Shown: positions 35,889 to 44,363 of the stretch, piece by piece
How positions within the stretch are numbered: position 1 is the stretch's first letter
Layout of the letters: each line of letters opens with the position of its first letter
Source of the DNA: Streptomyces sp. NBC_00654
GTDB lineage: Bacteria > Actinomycetota > Actinomycetes > Streptomycetales > Streptomycetaceae
Reading direction: 5' to 3'
Assembly (NCBI RefSeq): GCF_026341775.1
Contig: NZ_JAPEOB010000001.1
Coordinates: 2,232,001-2,296,000, forward strand
DNA: 64,000 nucleotides
The notes under the pieces: model-generated
Told to the model about the DNA's origin: nothing
Seen by the model: the letters and a program-made list of their open reading frames with translations, nothing else
The model's database searches: none
Program-made: the position numbers and the translations under genes

Positions 35889-37609
35889 GCGAGGCGGCAG
35901 GGGCCGGGGCCTCCGCCGCTCGCCGCGGCGGTGGACGGTCCGGCGGTGGGCGGCCCGGTGGCGACCGGCGCGGGAACGCGGTGCGGCTCGGCCTGATGGC
36001 CGTACCCGTCGCGTTCTTCGCGCTGTTCTTCGCCCACCCCGTCGCCGCCATCGTCGGCCGCGGCCTGAAGTCCGGGGGCAGCTGGCAGTTCGGCCGGATC
36101 GGTGAGGTACTGGCCCGGCCGGACATCCTGGACGTGCTCTGGTTCACCACCTGGCAGGCGTGCGCCTCGACCGGGCTCACCCTGTTGATCGCCCTGCCCG
36201 GCGCCTATGTCTTCGCCCGCTTGGACTTCCCCGGAAAGCAACTGCTGCGGGCGGTCGTCACCGTGCCGTTCGTGCTGCCGACGGTGGTCGTCGGCACCGC
36301 GTTCCTGGCGTTGCTGGGGCGCGGCGGCTTCCTCGACGAACTGTGGGGCGTACGGCTCGACACCACCGTGTGGGCGATCCTGCTGGCCCATGTCTTCTTC
36401 AACTACGCGGTGGTCGTACGGACCGTCGGCGGGCTCTGGTCGCAGCTCGATCCCCGGCAGGAGGAGGCCGCGCGGGTGCTCGGCGCCGGACGGTTCGCCG
36501 CCTGGCGACGGGTGACGCTGCCCGCGCTGGCGCCCGCCGTGGCCGCCGCGGCGCTGATGGTCTTCCTGTTCACCTTCACTTCCTTCGGCGTCGTGCAGAT
36601 CCTCGGCGGTCCGGCCTACTCCACCCTGGAGGTGGAGATCTACCGGCAGACCGCGCAACTGCTCGACCTGCCGACGGCGGCCGTACTGACCCTCGTGCAG
36701 TTCGCGGCGGTGGGCGGGATTCTCGCCGTGCACGCCTGGACGGTACGGCGCCGGGAGACCGCGCTGAAGCTGGTCGATCCCGCGCAGACGGCCCGCCGCC
36801 CGCGCGGCGCCGGACAGTGGGCGCTGCTCGGCGGGGTGCTGCTGACCATCCTGCTGCTGATCCTGCTGCCGCTCGGCGTGCTGGTGGAGCGCTCGTTCGA
36901 CGGGCCCGGCGGATACGGCTTCGGCTACTACCGGGCGCTCCAGTCCGCCGGGGCCGGCGGCTCCACCTTCCTGGTCGCCCCCCTCGAAGCGATCTGGAAC
37001 TCCCTCCAGTACGCGCTGGTCGCGACCGTCATCGCCCTTGTCGTCGGCGGGCTCGCCGCAGCGGCGCTGACCCGGCGGGCGGGGCGGCTCGCGCGTGGCT
37101 TCGACGCCCTGCTGATGCTGCCGCTCGGGGTGTCCGCCGTCACCGTCGGCTTCGGATTCCTCATCACCCTGGACAAGCCGCCGCTCGACCTGCGGACGTC
37201 CTGGATCCTGGTGCCGCTGGCCCAGGCGCTGGTGGGCGTCCCCTTCGTCGTACGGACCATGCTGCCGGTCCTGCGTGCGGTGGACGGGCGGCTGCGCGAG
37301 GCGGCGGCGGTACTCGGCGCCTCGCCGCTGCGGGCCTGGCGCGAGGTCGATCTGCCGCTGGTGCGCAGGGCGGTGCTGGTCGCCGCGGGTTTCGCGTTCG
37401 CCGTGTCGCTGGGTGAGTTCGGGGCGACCGTGTTCATCGCGCGGCCCGACAATCCGACGCTTCCGGTCGCCGTGGCGCGGCTCCTGGGGCGCTCCGGGGA
37501 GCTCAACTACGGGCAGGCGATGGCCCTCAGCACCATTCTGATGCTGGTGTGCGCGGTGTCGCTGCTGCTTCTCGAACGCATCCGCACCGATCGATCCGGG
37601 GAGTTCTGA
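35852..37609 (+). CDS. thiP: Thiamine ABC transporter permease ThiP
   Basis: This 585-residue protein is two fused permease halves with ~12 membrane segments. Each half has an EAA-type loop, EEAARVLGAGRFAAWRRVTLP in the first (cite trimmed) and LREAAAVLGASPLRAWREVD in the second, which contact the ATPase. GTG at 35852 overlaps thiB by 37 bp; GTG at 35864 is an equally plausible start. The N-terminal ~40 residues are Arg/Gly-rich. It sits between thiB and thiQ. Confidence 0.92.
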   Translation: MGPVVALARREVGEAAGAGASAARRGGGRSGGGRPGGDRRGNAVRLGLMAVPVAFFALFFAHPVAAIVGRGLKSGGSWQFGRIGEVLARPDILDVLWFTTWQACASTGLTLLIALPGAYVFARLDFPGKQLLRAVVTVPFVLPTVVVGTAFLALLGRGGFLDELWGVRLDTTVWAILLAHVFFNYAVVVRTVGGLWSQLDPRQEEAARVLGAGRFAAWRRVTLPALAPAVAAAALMVFLFTFTSFGVVQILGGPAYSTLEVEIYRQTAQLLDLPTAAVLTLVQFAAVGGILAVHAWTVRRRETALKLVDPAQTARRPRGAGQWALLGGVLLTILLLILLPLGVLVERSFDGPGGYGFGYYRALQSAGAGGSTFLVAPLEAIWNSLQYALVATVIALVVGGLAAAALTRRAGRLARGFDALLMLPLGVSAVTVGFGFLITLDKPPLDLRTSWILVPLAQALVGVPFVVRTMLPVLRAVDGRLREAAAVLGASPLRAWREVDLPLVRRAVLVAAGFAFAVSLGEFGATVFIARPDNPTLPVAVARLLGRSGELNYGQAMALSTILMLVCAVSLLLLERIRTDRSGEF

Positions 37610-37632
37610 GTGATGGATGGGGAGTTCTGCGC

Positions 37633-38655
37633 ATGCTGAGGCTGGAAGAGGCCACGGTCCGGTTCGGGAAGCGGGCGGCCCTGGACGCCGTGGATCTGGA
37701 GGTCGCCGACCACGAGATCGTGTGTGTGCTCGGGCCGAGCGGCAGCGGGAAGTCCACCCTGCTGCGGGTCGTCGCCGGGTTGCAGGCGGTGGACGGCGGC
37801 AGGGTGCTGCTGGACGGGGCCGATCAGTCGGGGGTGCCCGTGCACAAGCGCGGGCTGGGGCTGATGTTCCAGGATCACCAGCTGTTCCCGCACCGGGATG
37901 TCGGCGCCAATGTGGCCTTCGGGCTGCGGATGCACGGGGCCGGCCGGGCCGGGGCGGACCGCGAGGTGGGCGAACTCCTCGATCTGGTGGGGCTGCCCGG
38001 CGCGGCACGCCGCGCGGTGGCCGCGCTGTCCGGCGGTGAGCAGCAGCGCGTCGCCCTCGCCCGTGCGCTCGCCCCGCGCCCGAAGCTCCTGATGCTGGAC
38101 GAGCCGCTGGGCCAGCTGGACCGCAGCCTGCGCGAACGCCTCGTCGTCGAACTGCGCACCCTGTTCGGCCGCTTGGGTACGACGGTGCTGGCCGTCACCC
38201 ATGACCAGGGCGAAGCCTTCGCGCTCGCCGACCGGGTGGTCGTCATGCGGGACGGGCGGATCGCCCAGGCCGGTACGCCGCTGGAGGTCTGGCAGCGGCC
38301 CGCCTCGGCGTTCGTCGCCCGCTTCCTGGGCTTCGACAATGTGGTCGACGCGACGGTGACCGGCACGACCGCCGACACGGCGTGGGGCAAGGTGCCGGTG
38401 CCCGGCGGGTCACCACAGGGCCGCTGCGATGTGCTGGTCCGGCCTGCCGGGGTGCGGATCGGCGCCCCGGAGAGCGGGTTGCGCTGCACGGTCGGCGTAG
38501 GGACGTTCCGGGGGAACCATGTGGCGGTGCGGCTGAGGCCCGACAGCGGCCCGGTGCTGGAGGCGGAGTGCGCGCTGCGGGACACCCCGCGGGAGGGCGC
38601 GGTGGTGGGAGTCCGCTTCGACGCGGCGGAGACGGTCGTCCTGGCCCGGGAGTGA
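37633..38655 (+). CDS. thiQ: Thiamine ABC transporter ATPase ThiQ
   Basis: The 340-residue ATPase has Walker A GPSGSGKST (~33-41), Q-loop MFQDHQLFPHRDV, signature ALSGGEQQRVALARAL, Walker B KLLMLDEPLG and the His-loop AVTHDQGEA. A C-terminal TOBE-like regulatory domain of ~110 residues makes it longer than E. coli ThiQ. ATG at 37633 is 23 bp after thiP. It completes the transporter and is convergent with the response regulator. Confidence 0.93.
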   Translation: MLRLEEATVRFGKRAALDAVDLEVADHEIVCVLGPSGSGKSTLLRVVAGLQAVDGGRVLLDGADQSGVPVHKRGLGLMFQDHQLFPHRDVGANVAFGLRMHGAGRAGADREVGELLDLVGLPGAARRAVAALSGGEQQRVALARALAPRPKLLMLDEPLGQLDRSLRERLVVELRTLFGRLGTTVLAVTHDQGEAFALADRVVVMRDGRIAQAGTPLEVWQRPASAFVARFLGFDNVVDATVTGTTADTAWGKVPVPGGSPQGRCDVLVRPAGVRIGAPESGLRCTVGVGTFRGNHVAVRLRPDSGPVLEAECALRDTPREGAVVGVRFDAAETVVLARE

Positions 38656-38676
38656 TGTGCGACGGTGGCATCACGA

Positions 38677-39345
38677 TCACGCCCCTCTCGTTCCCGCGAC
38701 GACCAGGCCCAGTTCGTACGCCAGGATGACCGCCTGTGCCCGGTCCCGCAGTCCCATCTTGGCGAACAGCCGGTTGATGTGGGTCTTGACCGTGTGGTCC
38801 GTGATGGTGAGCCGGCCGGCGATGTCCCCGTTCGACAGGCCCCGCGCGATCAGTACCAGTACCTCGCACTCGCGGGCGGTGAGTCCCTCGATGTCGCGGA
38901 CCGGGGGAGCGCAGACCCGCTGCCGGGCGAACTCCGCGATCAGCCGCCCGGTGATCTCGGGCGAGAGCAGCGCGTGTCCGTCGGCCACCACCCGTACCGC
39001 GTGCAGCAGTTCGGGGAAGGTCGCGTCCTTGAGCAGGAAGCCGCTCGCCCCCGCGGCCAGCGCCTCGTACACGTACTCGTCCAGGCCGAACGTCGTCAGC
39101 ATCAGCGCTCTGGTGGCGCCCTCCGACGCGGCGACGATCTTCCGCGCCGCCTCGATGCCGTTCAGCCGGGGCATCCGGATGTCGAGCAGCACCAGATCGG
39201 GCCGGTGCTCGGCGGCGCCCCGGACCGCCTGCTCCCCGTCCTCGGCCTCGCCGACCACCTCGATGTCCTCCTGCGTGTTCAGCAGGCTGGAGAACGCCGT
39301 CCGGACGACCGCCTGGTCGTCGGCCACCAGAACCCGGATCACCAC
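38677..39345 (-). CDS. NarL/LuxR-type response regulator
   Basis: The 222-residue protein has a receiver domain (VLVADDQAVVR, phospho-Asp in LVLLDIRMPRLNG, Lys in FLLKDA) and a LuxR-type helix-turn-helix (LTARECEVLVLIARGLSNGD through TVKTHINRLFAKM). It overlaps the upstream histidine kinase gene by 7 bp and is its probable partner. The gene targets are unknown. It starts at GTG 39345; the next codon is also GTG. Confidence 0.92.
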   Translation of the reverse strand: MVIRVLVADDQAVVRTAFSSLLNTQEDIEVVGEAEDGEQAVRGAAEHRPDLVLLDIRMPRLNGIEAARKIVAASEGATRALMLTTFGLDEYVYEALAAGASGFLLKDATFPELLHAVRVVADGHALLSPEITGRLIAEFARQRVCAPPVRDIEGLTARECEVLVLIARGLSNGDIAGRLTITDHTVKTHINRLFAKMGLRDRAQAVILAYELGLVVAGTRGA

Positions 39346-40706
39346 GGCAGTTCCGCCTCCACGAGAAAGCCACCGGCGGGGCCCCGGCCGGTGGTGAGTC
39401 TGCCGCCGAGCAGGGCGGCCCGTTCCCCCATGCCCACCAGGCCATGGCCGATGCCGTCGTCAGCTCCGGCACCGGCGGGGGCGGGGCCCGGACCGTCGTC
39501 ACCGATCCGTACCGTCAGCAGGCCCGGACGGTAGCCGATCTCCACGACCGCGTGGGCACCCGGCGCATGGCGGCGGGTGTTCGTCAGAGCCTCCTGCACG
39601 ATCCGGTACGCCGACAGCTCCCAGGAGGCCGGCAGCGGTATCTGCTCACCGCTGACCCGCAGTTCGGCGGTGCCGCCCACCGCCCGGTGCTGCTCCAGGA
39701 GCTCGCCGACGCCGGCCAGGGACGGCTGTGGAGCGGTCAGCGCGGCCGGGGCCGTTCCGCTGTCCGTGCGCAGCACCCCCAGGAGCCGTCGCAGTTCCGT
39801 CATCGAGGACCGGGCCGTCCCGGCGATCTGCTGGAACGCGTCCCGGGCCGGCGGTGAGAGCCCGGGAGTCGTGTACGTCGCGCTCTCGGCCTGCACCGCG
39901 ATCATCGAGACCGAGTGGGCGATCATGTCGTGCAACTCCCTCGCGATGGCGGCCCGTTCGGCCTCGGCCGCCTGTCGGCGCTCCATCGCCAGCAGCCGGG
40001 ACTGGGCGGCGGCCCGCTCGTTCCGGGTCTCCTCGCGGGACCGCACCGCGTCCCCCATGCTCACCGCTCCCAGGATCGTGACCGTCAGCGCCAGCGTCTC
40101 GGCGTACAGCCCGAGGCTGAAGCGGTCACTGCCCTGGAGCGCGGGCAGCCCGGGGGATCCCGCGCGTGCCCACCGGTCGATATGGACGAGATTGACGGTG
40201 AGCGAGGCCAGCGCCCCTCCGAGCACGAGCAGTGCCGGATGCTGCACACGGTGGCGCCCCAGGGTGTAGCAGCCGATGACGGCACCGGCCGTCGTCGCGT
40301 ACGACAGATTGCCGTCGGTCGCGAAACTGAGCAGTGCCGCGCCGACGGTCAGGAAGCCGACGGCGGGCCGGGAACCGCGCCACATCAGTGACGCCGTACA
40401 GACCAGCACCCCGAAGGACGTGATGGCCGAGCCCGGCACGATGACCAGCTCCACGAGCGCGAAGAGGGTCAGCGCGGCACCCGTCAGCCGGGGGTACGCG
40501 GGCGCCGCCGACCAGCGGCGCACCCGCTGCCGCAGCCGCTCGGGCGCCCGCTGCCGCACCTGCGGGGAAGCGCGGCGGGCCGCCGGCGGGCGCGGGGTGG
40601 GGCCTCCCGGGTCTGCCGGGTCTGCCGGGTCTGCCGGCCCTGCCGGGGCGGCCGGAGGGGCCGGTCCCGCCGGAGTGGCCGGGACGGCCCGGGGCGTGCT
40701 GCTCAT
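39339..40706 (-). CDS. Sensor histidine kinase (HisKA_3/DesK-type)
   Basis: The 455-residue kinase has a Pro/Asp/Ala-rich N-terminus made by a 9-bp tandem repeat, about five membrane segments, a dimerisation helix with phospho-His in AIARELHDMIAHSVSMIAVQ, and a HATPase domain (EALTNTRRHAP, IGDDGPGP, GHGLVGMGERAALLGG). No extracellular sensor loop is seen, so it may sense membrane state or an intramembrane ligand. ATG 40706 is chosen; an in-frame ATG at 40742 cannot be excluded, and neither has a clear ribosome site. Confidence 0.88.
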   Translation of the reverse strand: MSSTPRAVPATPAGPAPPAAPAGPADPADPADPGGPTPRPPAARRASPQVRQRAPERLRQRVRRWSAAPAYPRLTGAALTLFALVELVIVPGSAITSFGVLVCTASLMWRGSRPAVGFLTVGAALLSFATDGNLSYATTAGAVIGCYTLGRHRVQHPALLVLGGALASLTVNLVHIDRWARAGSPGLPALQGSDRFSLGLYAETLALTVTILGAVSMGDAVRSREETRNERAAAQSRLLAMERRQAAEAERAAIARELHDMIAHSVSMIAVQAESATYTTPGLSPPARDAFQQIAGTARSSMTELRRLLGVLRTDSGTAPAALTAPQPSLAGVGELLEQHRAVGGTAELRVSGEQIPLPASWELSAYRIVQEALTNTRRHAPGAHAVVEIGYRPGLLTVRIGDDGPGPAPAGAGADDGIGHGLVGMGERAALLGGRLTTGRGPAGGFLVEAELPW

Positions 40707-40742
40707 GCCGTGATTCTTCGTCACCACCGGGTGGAGACGCAT

Positions 40743-41042
40743 CGGAGCAGGGGTGGAATTCCCCGTCCCGTCTCATGCCACGGGTTGAGTCCCCGGACCG
40801 GACGGTGGTGTGACGCCCCGTGAGCCCGCCGCTCCTAGCCTCGGACTCATGGGCACAGCGGCACCACTCACGGTGCGGCGCCCTCAGCCCTCAGCCCTTC
40901 GCCCGCCCCCGCCCTTCGCCCCCGCCCTTCGCCCACCCCGTCCTTGCCCAGCCGCGCCCTCGCCCGTCCCCGCGCTTGTCCCCGCCCCGTCGCCGTAGCC
41001 GCCGCAGTGGCCCCCACCACCCGTACGAGAAAAGGCACTCCG
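40743..41042. other. 300-bp divergent spacer with C-rich repeats
   Basis: This region separates the divergent kinase and glycosyltransferase genes. It is very C-rich on the plus strand around 40905-40980, with short direct repeats of CGCCCTTCGCCC type. No gene was recognised. The promoters of both genes should lie here. Confidence 0.5.
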
Positions 41043-42191
41043 TTGTCCCGCCACCGCACCCTCGTCGTCACCAATGACTTCCCACCGCGTCAAGGCGGCA
41101 TAGAGACCTTCGTGCACGCCATGACCAGCCGGTTCCCCGCCGGCTCCGTCGTCGTCCACACCTCCGCCGAACCGGGCGCCGCCGCCCATGACGCGGCCCT
41201 CGCGTACCCCGTGATCCGTGATCCGGCCCGGATGCTGCTGCCCACCGCCCGCGTCGCCGCCCGGTCCGCGGAACTCGCCCGCCGCCACGGCTGCGACAGT
41301 GTGTGGTTCGGGGCCGCCGCGCCGCTCGGCCTGATGGCGGACCGGCTGCGCCGCGAGGCCGGGGTGCGGCGGGCCGTCGCCACCACCCACGGCCATGAGG
41401 TCTGGTGGGCCCGCACCCCGGGCTCCCGGTCCCTGCTGCGCCTGATCGGCGAGCGCACGGATGCCGTGACCTACCTCGGCGCGGCCACCCGGGCACCGAT
41501 CGCCGCCGCGCTCGGGCCCGCCGCCGCCCGCCGGATGGTGCGCCTGGCCCCGGGCGTCGACACGGAGGTGTTCCGGGTACGGTCCGGGGCGCGGGGCGGC
41601 CCCGGAAGCGTCCGGGAGCGGTACGGGCTGGGCGGGAGGCCGGTGATCCTGTGCGCCGCCAGGCTCGTTCCGCGCAAGGGCCAGGACATGCTGATCCGCG
41701 CGCTTCCGGCCGTGCGGCGGGCGGTTCCCGGCACCGTACTCCTGCTGACCGGGGACGGACCGTACGCGCGCACCCTGCACCGCCTGGCCAGGTCCGCCGG
41801 GGTCGGGGACGCCGTGATCCTGGCGGGCGGGCAGCCCCATACGGCGATGCCGGACCACTACGCGGCCGCCGATGTCTTCGCGATGCCCTGCCGCACACGT
41901 CGTCGCGGCCTGGAGGTCGAGGGCCTCGGCATCGTCTTCCTGGAGGCCGCGGCGGCGGGGCTGCCCGTCCTCGTCGGGGATTCGGGCGGTGCGCCGGACA
42001 CCGTGCGCGAGGGGGAGACGGGGCACCTGGTCGACGGGCGGGACGTTCCGGCCATCGCCGCCCGGCTCGTCGGCCTGCTGCGGGACCGCGAGGCCGCCGC
42101 CGCGATGGGGGAGAAGGGCCGGGCCTGGGTGCGCGAGGACTGGGGATGGGACCGGGCGTACGACACGCTGGCGGCGCTCCTTCGCCCGTGA
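41043..42191 (+). CDS. GT4 glycosyltransferase, PimB-like mannosyltransferase
   Basis: The 382-residue retaining glycosyltransferase has the N-terminal LVVTNDFPPRQGGIETFVH, GHEVWWARTPGSR and the nucleotide-binding EX7E motif in EVEGLGIVFLEAA. It resembles PimB', which adds the second mannose to phosphatidylinositol monomannoside in the actinobacterial membrane. TTG at 41043 is preferred because AAAGG lies 7 bp upstream; GTG at 41007 is an alternative. No other PIM genes lie in the window. Confidence 0.82.
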   Translation: MSRHRTLVVTNDFPPRQGGIETFVHAMTSRFPAGSVVVHTSAEPGAAAHDAALAYPVIRDPARMLLPTARVAARSAELARRHGCDSVWFGAAAPLGLMADRLRREAGVRRAVATTHGHEVWWARTPGSRSLLRLIGERTDAVTYLGAATRAPIAAALGPAAARRMVRLAPGVDTEVFRVRSGARGGPGSVRERYGLGGRPVILCAARLVPRKGQDMLIRALPAVRRAVPGTVLLLTGDGPYARTLHRLARSAGVGDAVILAGGQPHTAMPDHYAAADVFAMPCRTRRRGLEVEGLGIVFLEAAAAGLPVLVGDSGGAPDTVREGETGHLVDGRDVPAIAARLVGLLRDREAAAAMGEKGRAWVREDWGWDRAYDTLAALLRP

Positions 42192-42259
42192 CCGCCCGGG
42201 GTGTGGGCTGCGTCCCGCCCCGTGCGCCGAGCCGCCCCGGTCCGTCGTGGGGCAGCCGG

Positions 42260-43426
42260 TCAGGCGGTCAGCGGCAGTGCCGCGAGCTCCGCGATCACCC
42301 AGGTCAACGGGGCGAACACGACCAGCAGCACACCCGCGCGCAGGGCGGTCGCGGACCGCAGTGCCGAGGCCGGGGCACCCATCCTGAGCAGCGCTTCGGC
42401 GGTGTGGGCGCGGGCGTTCCTGGCCTCCACCGCCGAGGTCAGCAGCGTCGCCGTCGTACAGCCCAGAACGAGCACGGCACCCAGCGCGGTCAGCGGGCCG
42501 TAGGGCCGCGGGCCCGTCCCGTACAGCGTCGCGGCCGCGATCCCCGCGGAGAGCACGGCGCAGACCACACCGAGCGGACGGCCGATCCGGCGCGCCTCGT
42601 CCATCAGGACCCGGCCCGCCAGCAGACGTACGGCGCCGGGGCGCACCGCCTGGAGCAGCCGCCCGCAGAGGTGGGTGACTCCGGGGCCCGCCATGGCCAG
42701 GCCGATCGCGGTGAGGACCCAGCCGGCCAGCACCGCCGCCGGGGTGGAATCCAGCCTGCCGGGCAGCGGGAACGCGTGGCCGGCCGAGCCGCGGCTCGCG
42801 TACGCCTCGACCGCGAGACCGGCGGCCGTCAGGGCAACGCCCCAGGGCAGCCCGGCCGGAGCGGGTGCCGGAGCGGACGGTTCCGGTGTCTCGAAGGTCT
42901 CCTCGGCCGTGGCGGGGGGCCGGTTCCGCAGTGCCAGCGCGCTCGCGGCCGACGAGGCCAGCGGTACGAGGACCAGCAGGGTGAGCGCGGCGGCGAGCGG
43001 CAAGGGGGCGTTCGCGCCGAGGAGTTCCGCCGCACTGCCGTCGAACGGCAGGCCGGTCAGATCGCCGCGCAGATGGAGGAAGAGGAGCAGGGCCACCATC
43101 GAGCCGAGAGTGGTGGAGACGGCGGTGGAGACCGCGGCGAGCACCGAGAGCCGGACCGGGCCGAGACCGACGGCCGACAGCCCGGCGCGCGGGCGGGTGC
43201 TCGGGTCCGTACGGGCCACCGCGACCGCGAACTGCACGGTGGCCGCCAGCGGTACGAAGCACCAGAGCAGCCGGAGCACGGAGCCGGTGGCCTGCGCCGG
43301 GTGCCCGGAGGCGTACCCCAGGGTGCAGAGCAGCAGGAAGCCGACCCCGGCCGATGCGGCGGCCACGAGCAGCCGCCGCATCAGCACCAGTGGGTGACTG
43401 CCGCGGGCTAGACGGAGAGCGAGCAC
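42260..43426 (-). CDS. Polytopic membrane protein, ABC permease partner
   Basis: The 388-residue protein has about eight to ten hydrophobic segments and a charged Pro/Ala linker in the middle (~165-190). No FtsX or ABC-2 signature was definite, but it is coupled to the ATPase gene and overlaps it by 19 bp, so it is the likely membrane part. GTG at 43426 starts MLALRLARGSHPL. The frame is open further upstream across the ATPase gene, but that is shadow sequence. Confidence 0.7.
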   Translation of the reverse strand: MLALRLARGSHPLVLMRRLLVAAASAGVGFLLLCTLGYASGHPAQATGSVLRLLWCFVPLAATVQFAVAVARTDPSTRPRAGLSAVGLGPVRLSVLAAVSTAVSTTLGSMVALLLFLHLRGDLTGLPFDGSAAELLGANAPLPLAAALTLLVLVPLASSAASALALRNRPPATAEETFETPEPSAPAPAPAGLPWGVALTAAGLAVEAYASRGSAGHAFPLPGRLDSTPAAVLAGWVLTAIGLAMAGPGVTHLCGRLLQAVRPGAVRLLAGRVLMDEARRIGRPLGVVCAVLSAGIAAATLYGTGPRPYGPLTALGAVLVLGCTTATLLTSAVEARNARAHTAEALLRMGAPASALRSATALRAGVLLVVFAPLTWVIAELAALPLTA

Positions 43427-44145
43427 GCCGAGCGGCCTTCCGTATCCGATACGGCGGGCAGAGTGACGGTGGCGACCCGGCGGCCGTCCAGCAGGGCGAC
43501 GGTGCGGTCGGCGAGGGCGGCGATCTCCGCGTCGTGCGTGGCCAGCACGACGGTGATGCCGTGCGAGCGCGCCGCGGTGGTCAGGGTGCGCAGGAGCTGG
43601 GTGCGGTCGGCGCGGTGCAGGGTGGCGGTCGGCTCGTCGGCGAAGATCACGGACGGGGACGCGGCCAGGGCCCGTGCGACGGAGATCCGCTGGCGCTGTG
43701 CCTGGAGCAGCGCGTGCGGCCGCTTCCTGGCGGACGCGCCGATGTCGAGGCGGTCCAGCCACTCCAGCGCGGCCTTCTTGGCGGTCCGGTGCGGTACGCC
43801 GCGCAGCAGCAGCGGGAGGGCGGCGTTCTCCCAGGTGGTCAGTTCCGGGACGAGCTGGGGGTCGGAGGCGATCCAGCCGAAGCGGTCGCGCCGCAGCCGC
43901 TCGCGCAGCCGGGGCCCCATGGTGTGCACGGGGACGCTGTTGAACCAGACTTCGCCCTGCTGGGGCACCAGCCGGCCGGAGAGGCAGTGCAGCAGGGTCG
44001 TCTTCCCGCTGCCGCGCGCGCCGGTCACGGCGAGGATCTCGCCGTCGCGGATGCCGAGGGAGACACCGTCGAGGCCGGGCGAGCCGTTGTGGGAGTGGTG
44101 CAGGGAACGCGCCCAGATCACGTCGTTGTCCGGCGGGGCCACCAT
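43408..44145 (-). CDS. ABC transporter ATPase with degenerate signature motif
   Basis: The 245-residue protein is a LolD/MacB-like ATPase with Walker A GARGSGKTT, a Walker B VIFADEPTATL and His-loop LATHDAEIAAL. The signature expected as LSGGQ reads LLQAQRQRISVARAL, so the ATP-sandwich Ser and Gly are missing. Members in Streptomyces often act with a large permease whose role is unknown. ATG at 44145 has GAGGTG upstream. A 22-bp perfect palindrome lies 32 bp before the start. Confidence 0.85.
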   Translation of the reverse strand: MVAPPDNDVIWARSLHHSHNGSPGLDGVSLGIRDGEILAVTGARGSGKTTLLHCLSGRLVPQQGEVWFNSVPVHTMGPRLRERLRRDRFGWIASDPQLVPELTTWENAALPLLLRGVPHRTAKKAALEWLDRLDIGASARKRPHALLQAQRQRISVARALAASPSVIFADEPTATLHRADRTQLLRTLTTAARSHGITVVLATHDAEIAALADRTVALLDGRRVATVTLPAVSDTEGRSACSLSV

Positions 44146-44176
44146 GGCGTAACACCTCGGTTCAGATCAGTTTTCC

Positions 44177-44198
44177 CGTTCCCCCGTACGGGGGAACG
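44177..44198. promoter_or_regulatory. Perfect 22-bp palindrome upstream of the ABC ATPase gene
   Basis: Bases 44177-44198 are exactly self-complementary, centred on GTAC with runs of five C and five G. The position 32 bp before the start codon fits an operator for a dimeric regulator, although a hairpin in the mRNA is possible too. Confidence 0.5.
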
Positions 44199-44261
44199 AA
44201 GACGCGGCCGATCGGTCACTCGGCACCGTAGGGAGTCGGACCGGGGTGTGCGTACAGCACG

Positions 44262-44307
44262 TGGCCCGGATGCGCCCCTTCTCACTCGAACGGGTGCATC
44301 CGGGCCA
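44262..44307 (-). terminator. Terminator hairpin after the aminotransferase gene
   Basis: A 16-bp stem with one G-U (44262-44277 with 44292-44307) and a 14-nt loop begins 56 bp past the aminotransferase stop on the minus strand. It separates that operon from the ABC genes. Confidence 0.75.
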
Positions 44308-44363
44308 GGTGGACCGTATGAAATGACCGCTGGACGCTGATCATCCAGAGGACGTGAGGCAGG

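Noticed and set aside
35534..38008. 824-codon antisense frame over thiB-thiP-thiQ
   Set aside because: Arg/Pro/Gln-rich shadow translation opposite three well-supported genes.
40905..40980. C-rich repeats as part of the glycosyltransferase gene
   Set aside because: The N-terminal translation is Pro/Ala-rich and the TTG start at 41043 has a ribosome site.
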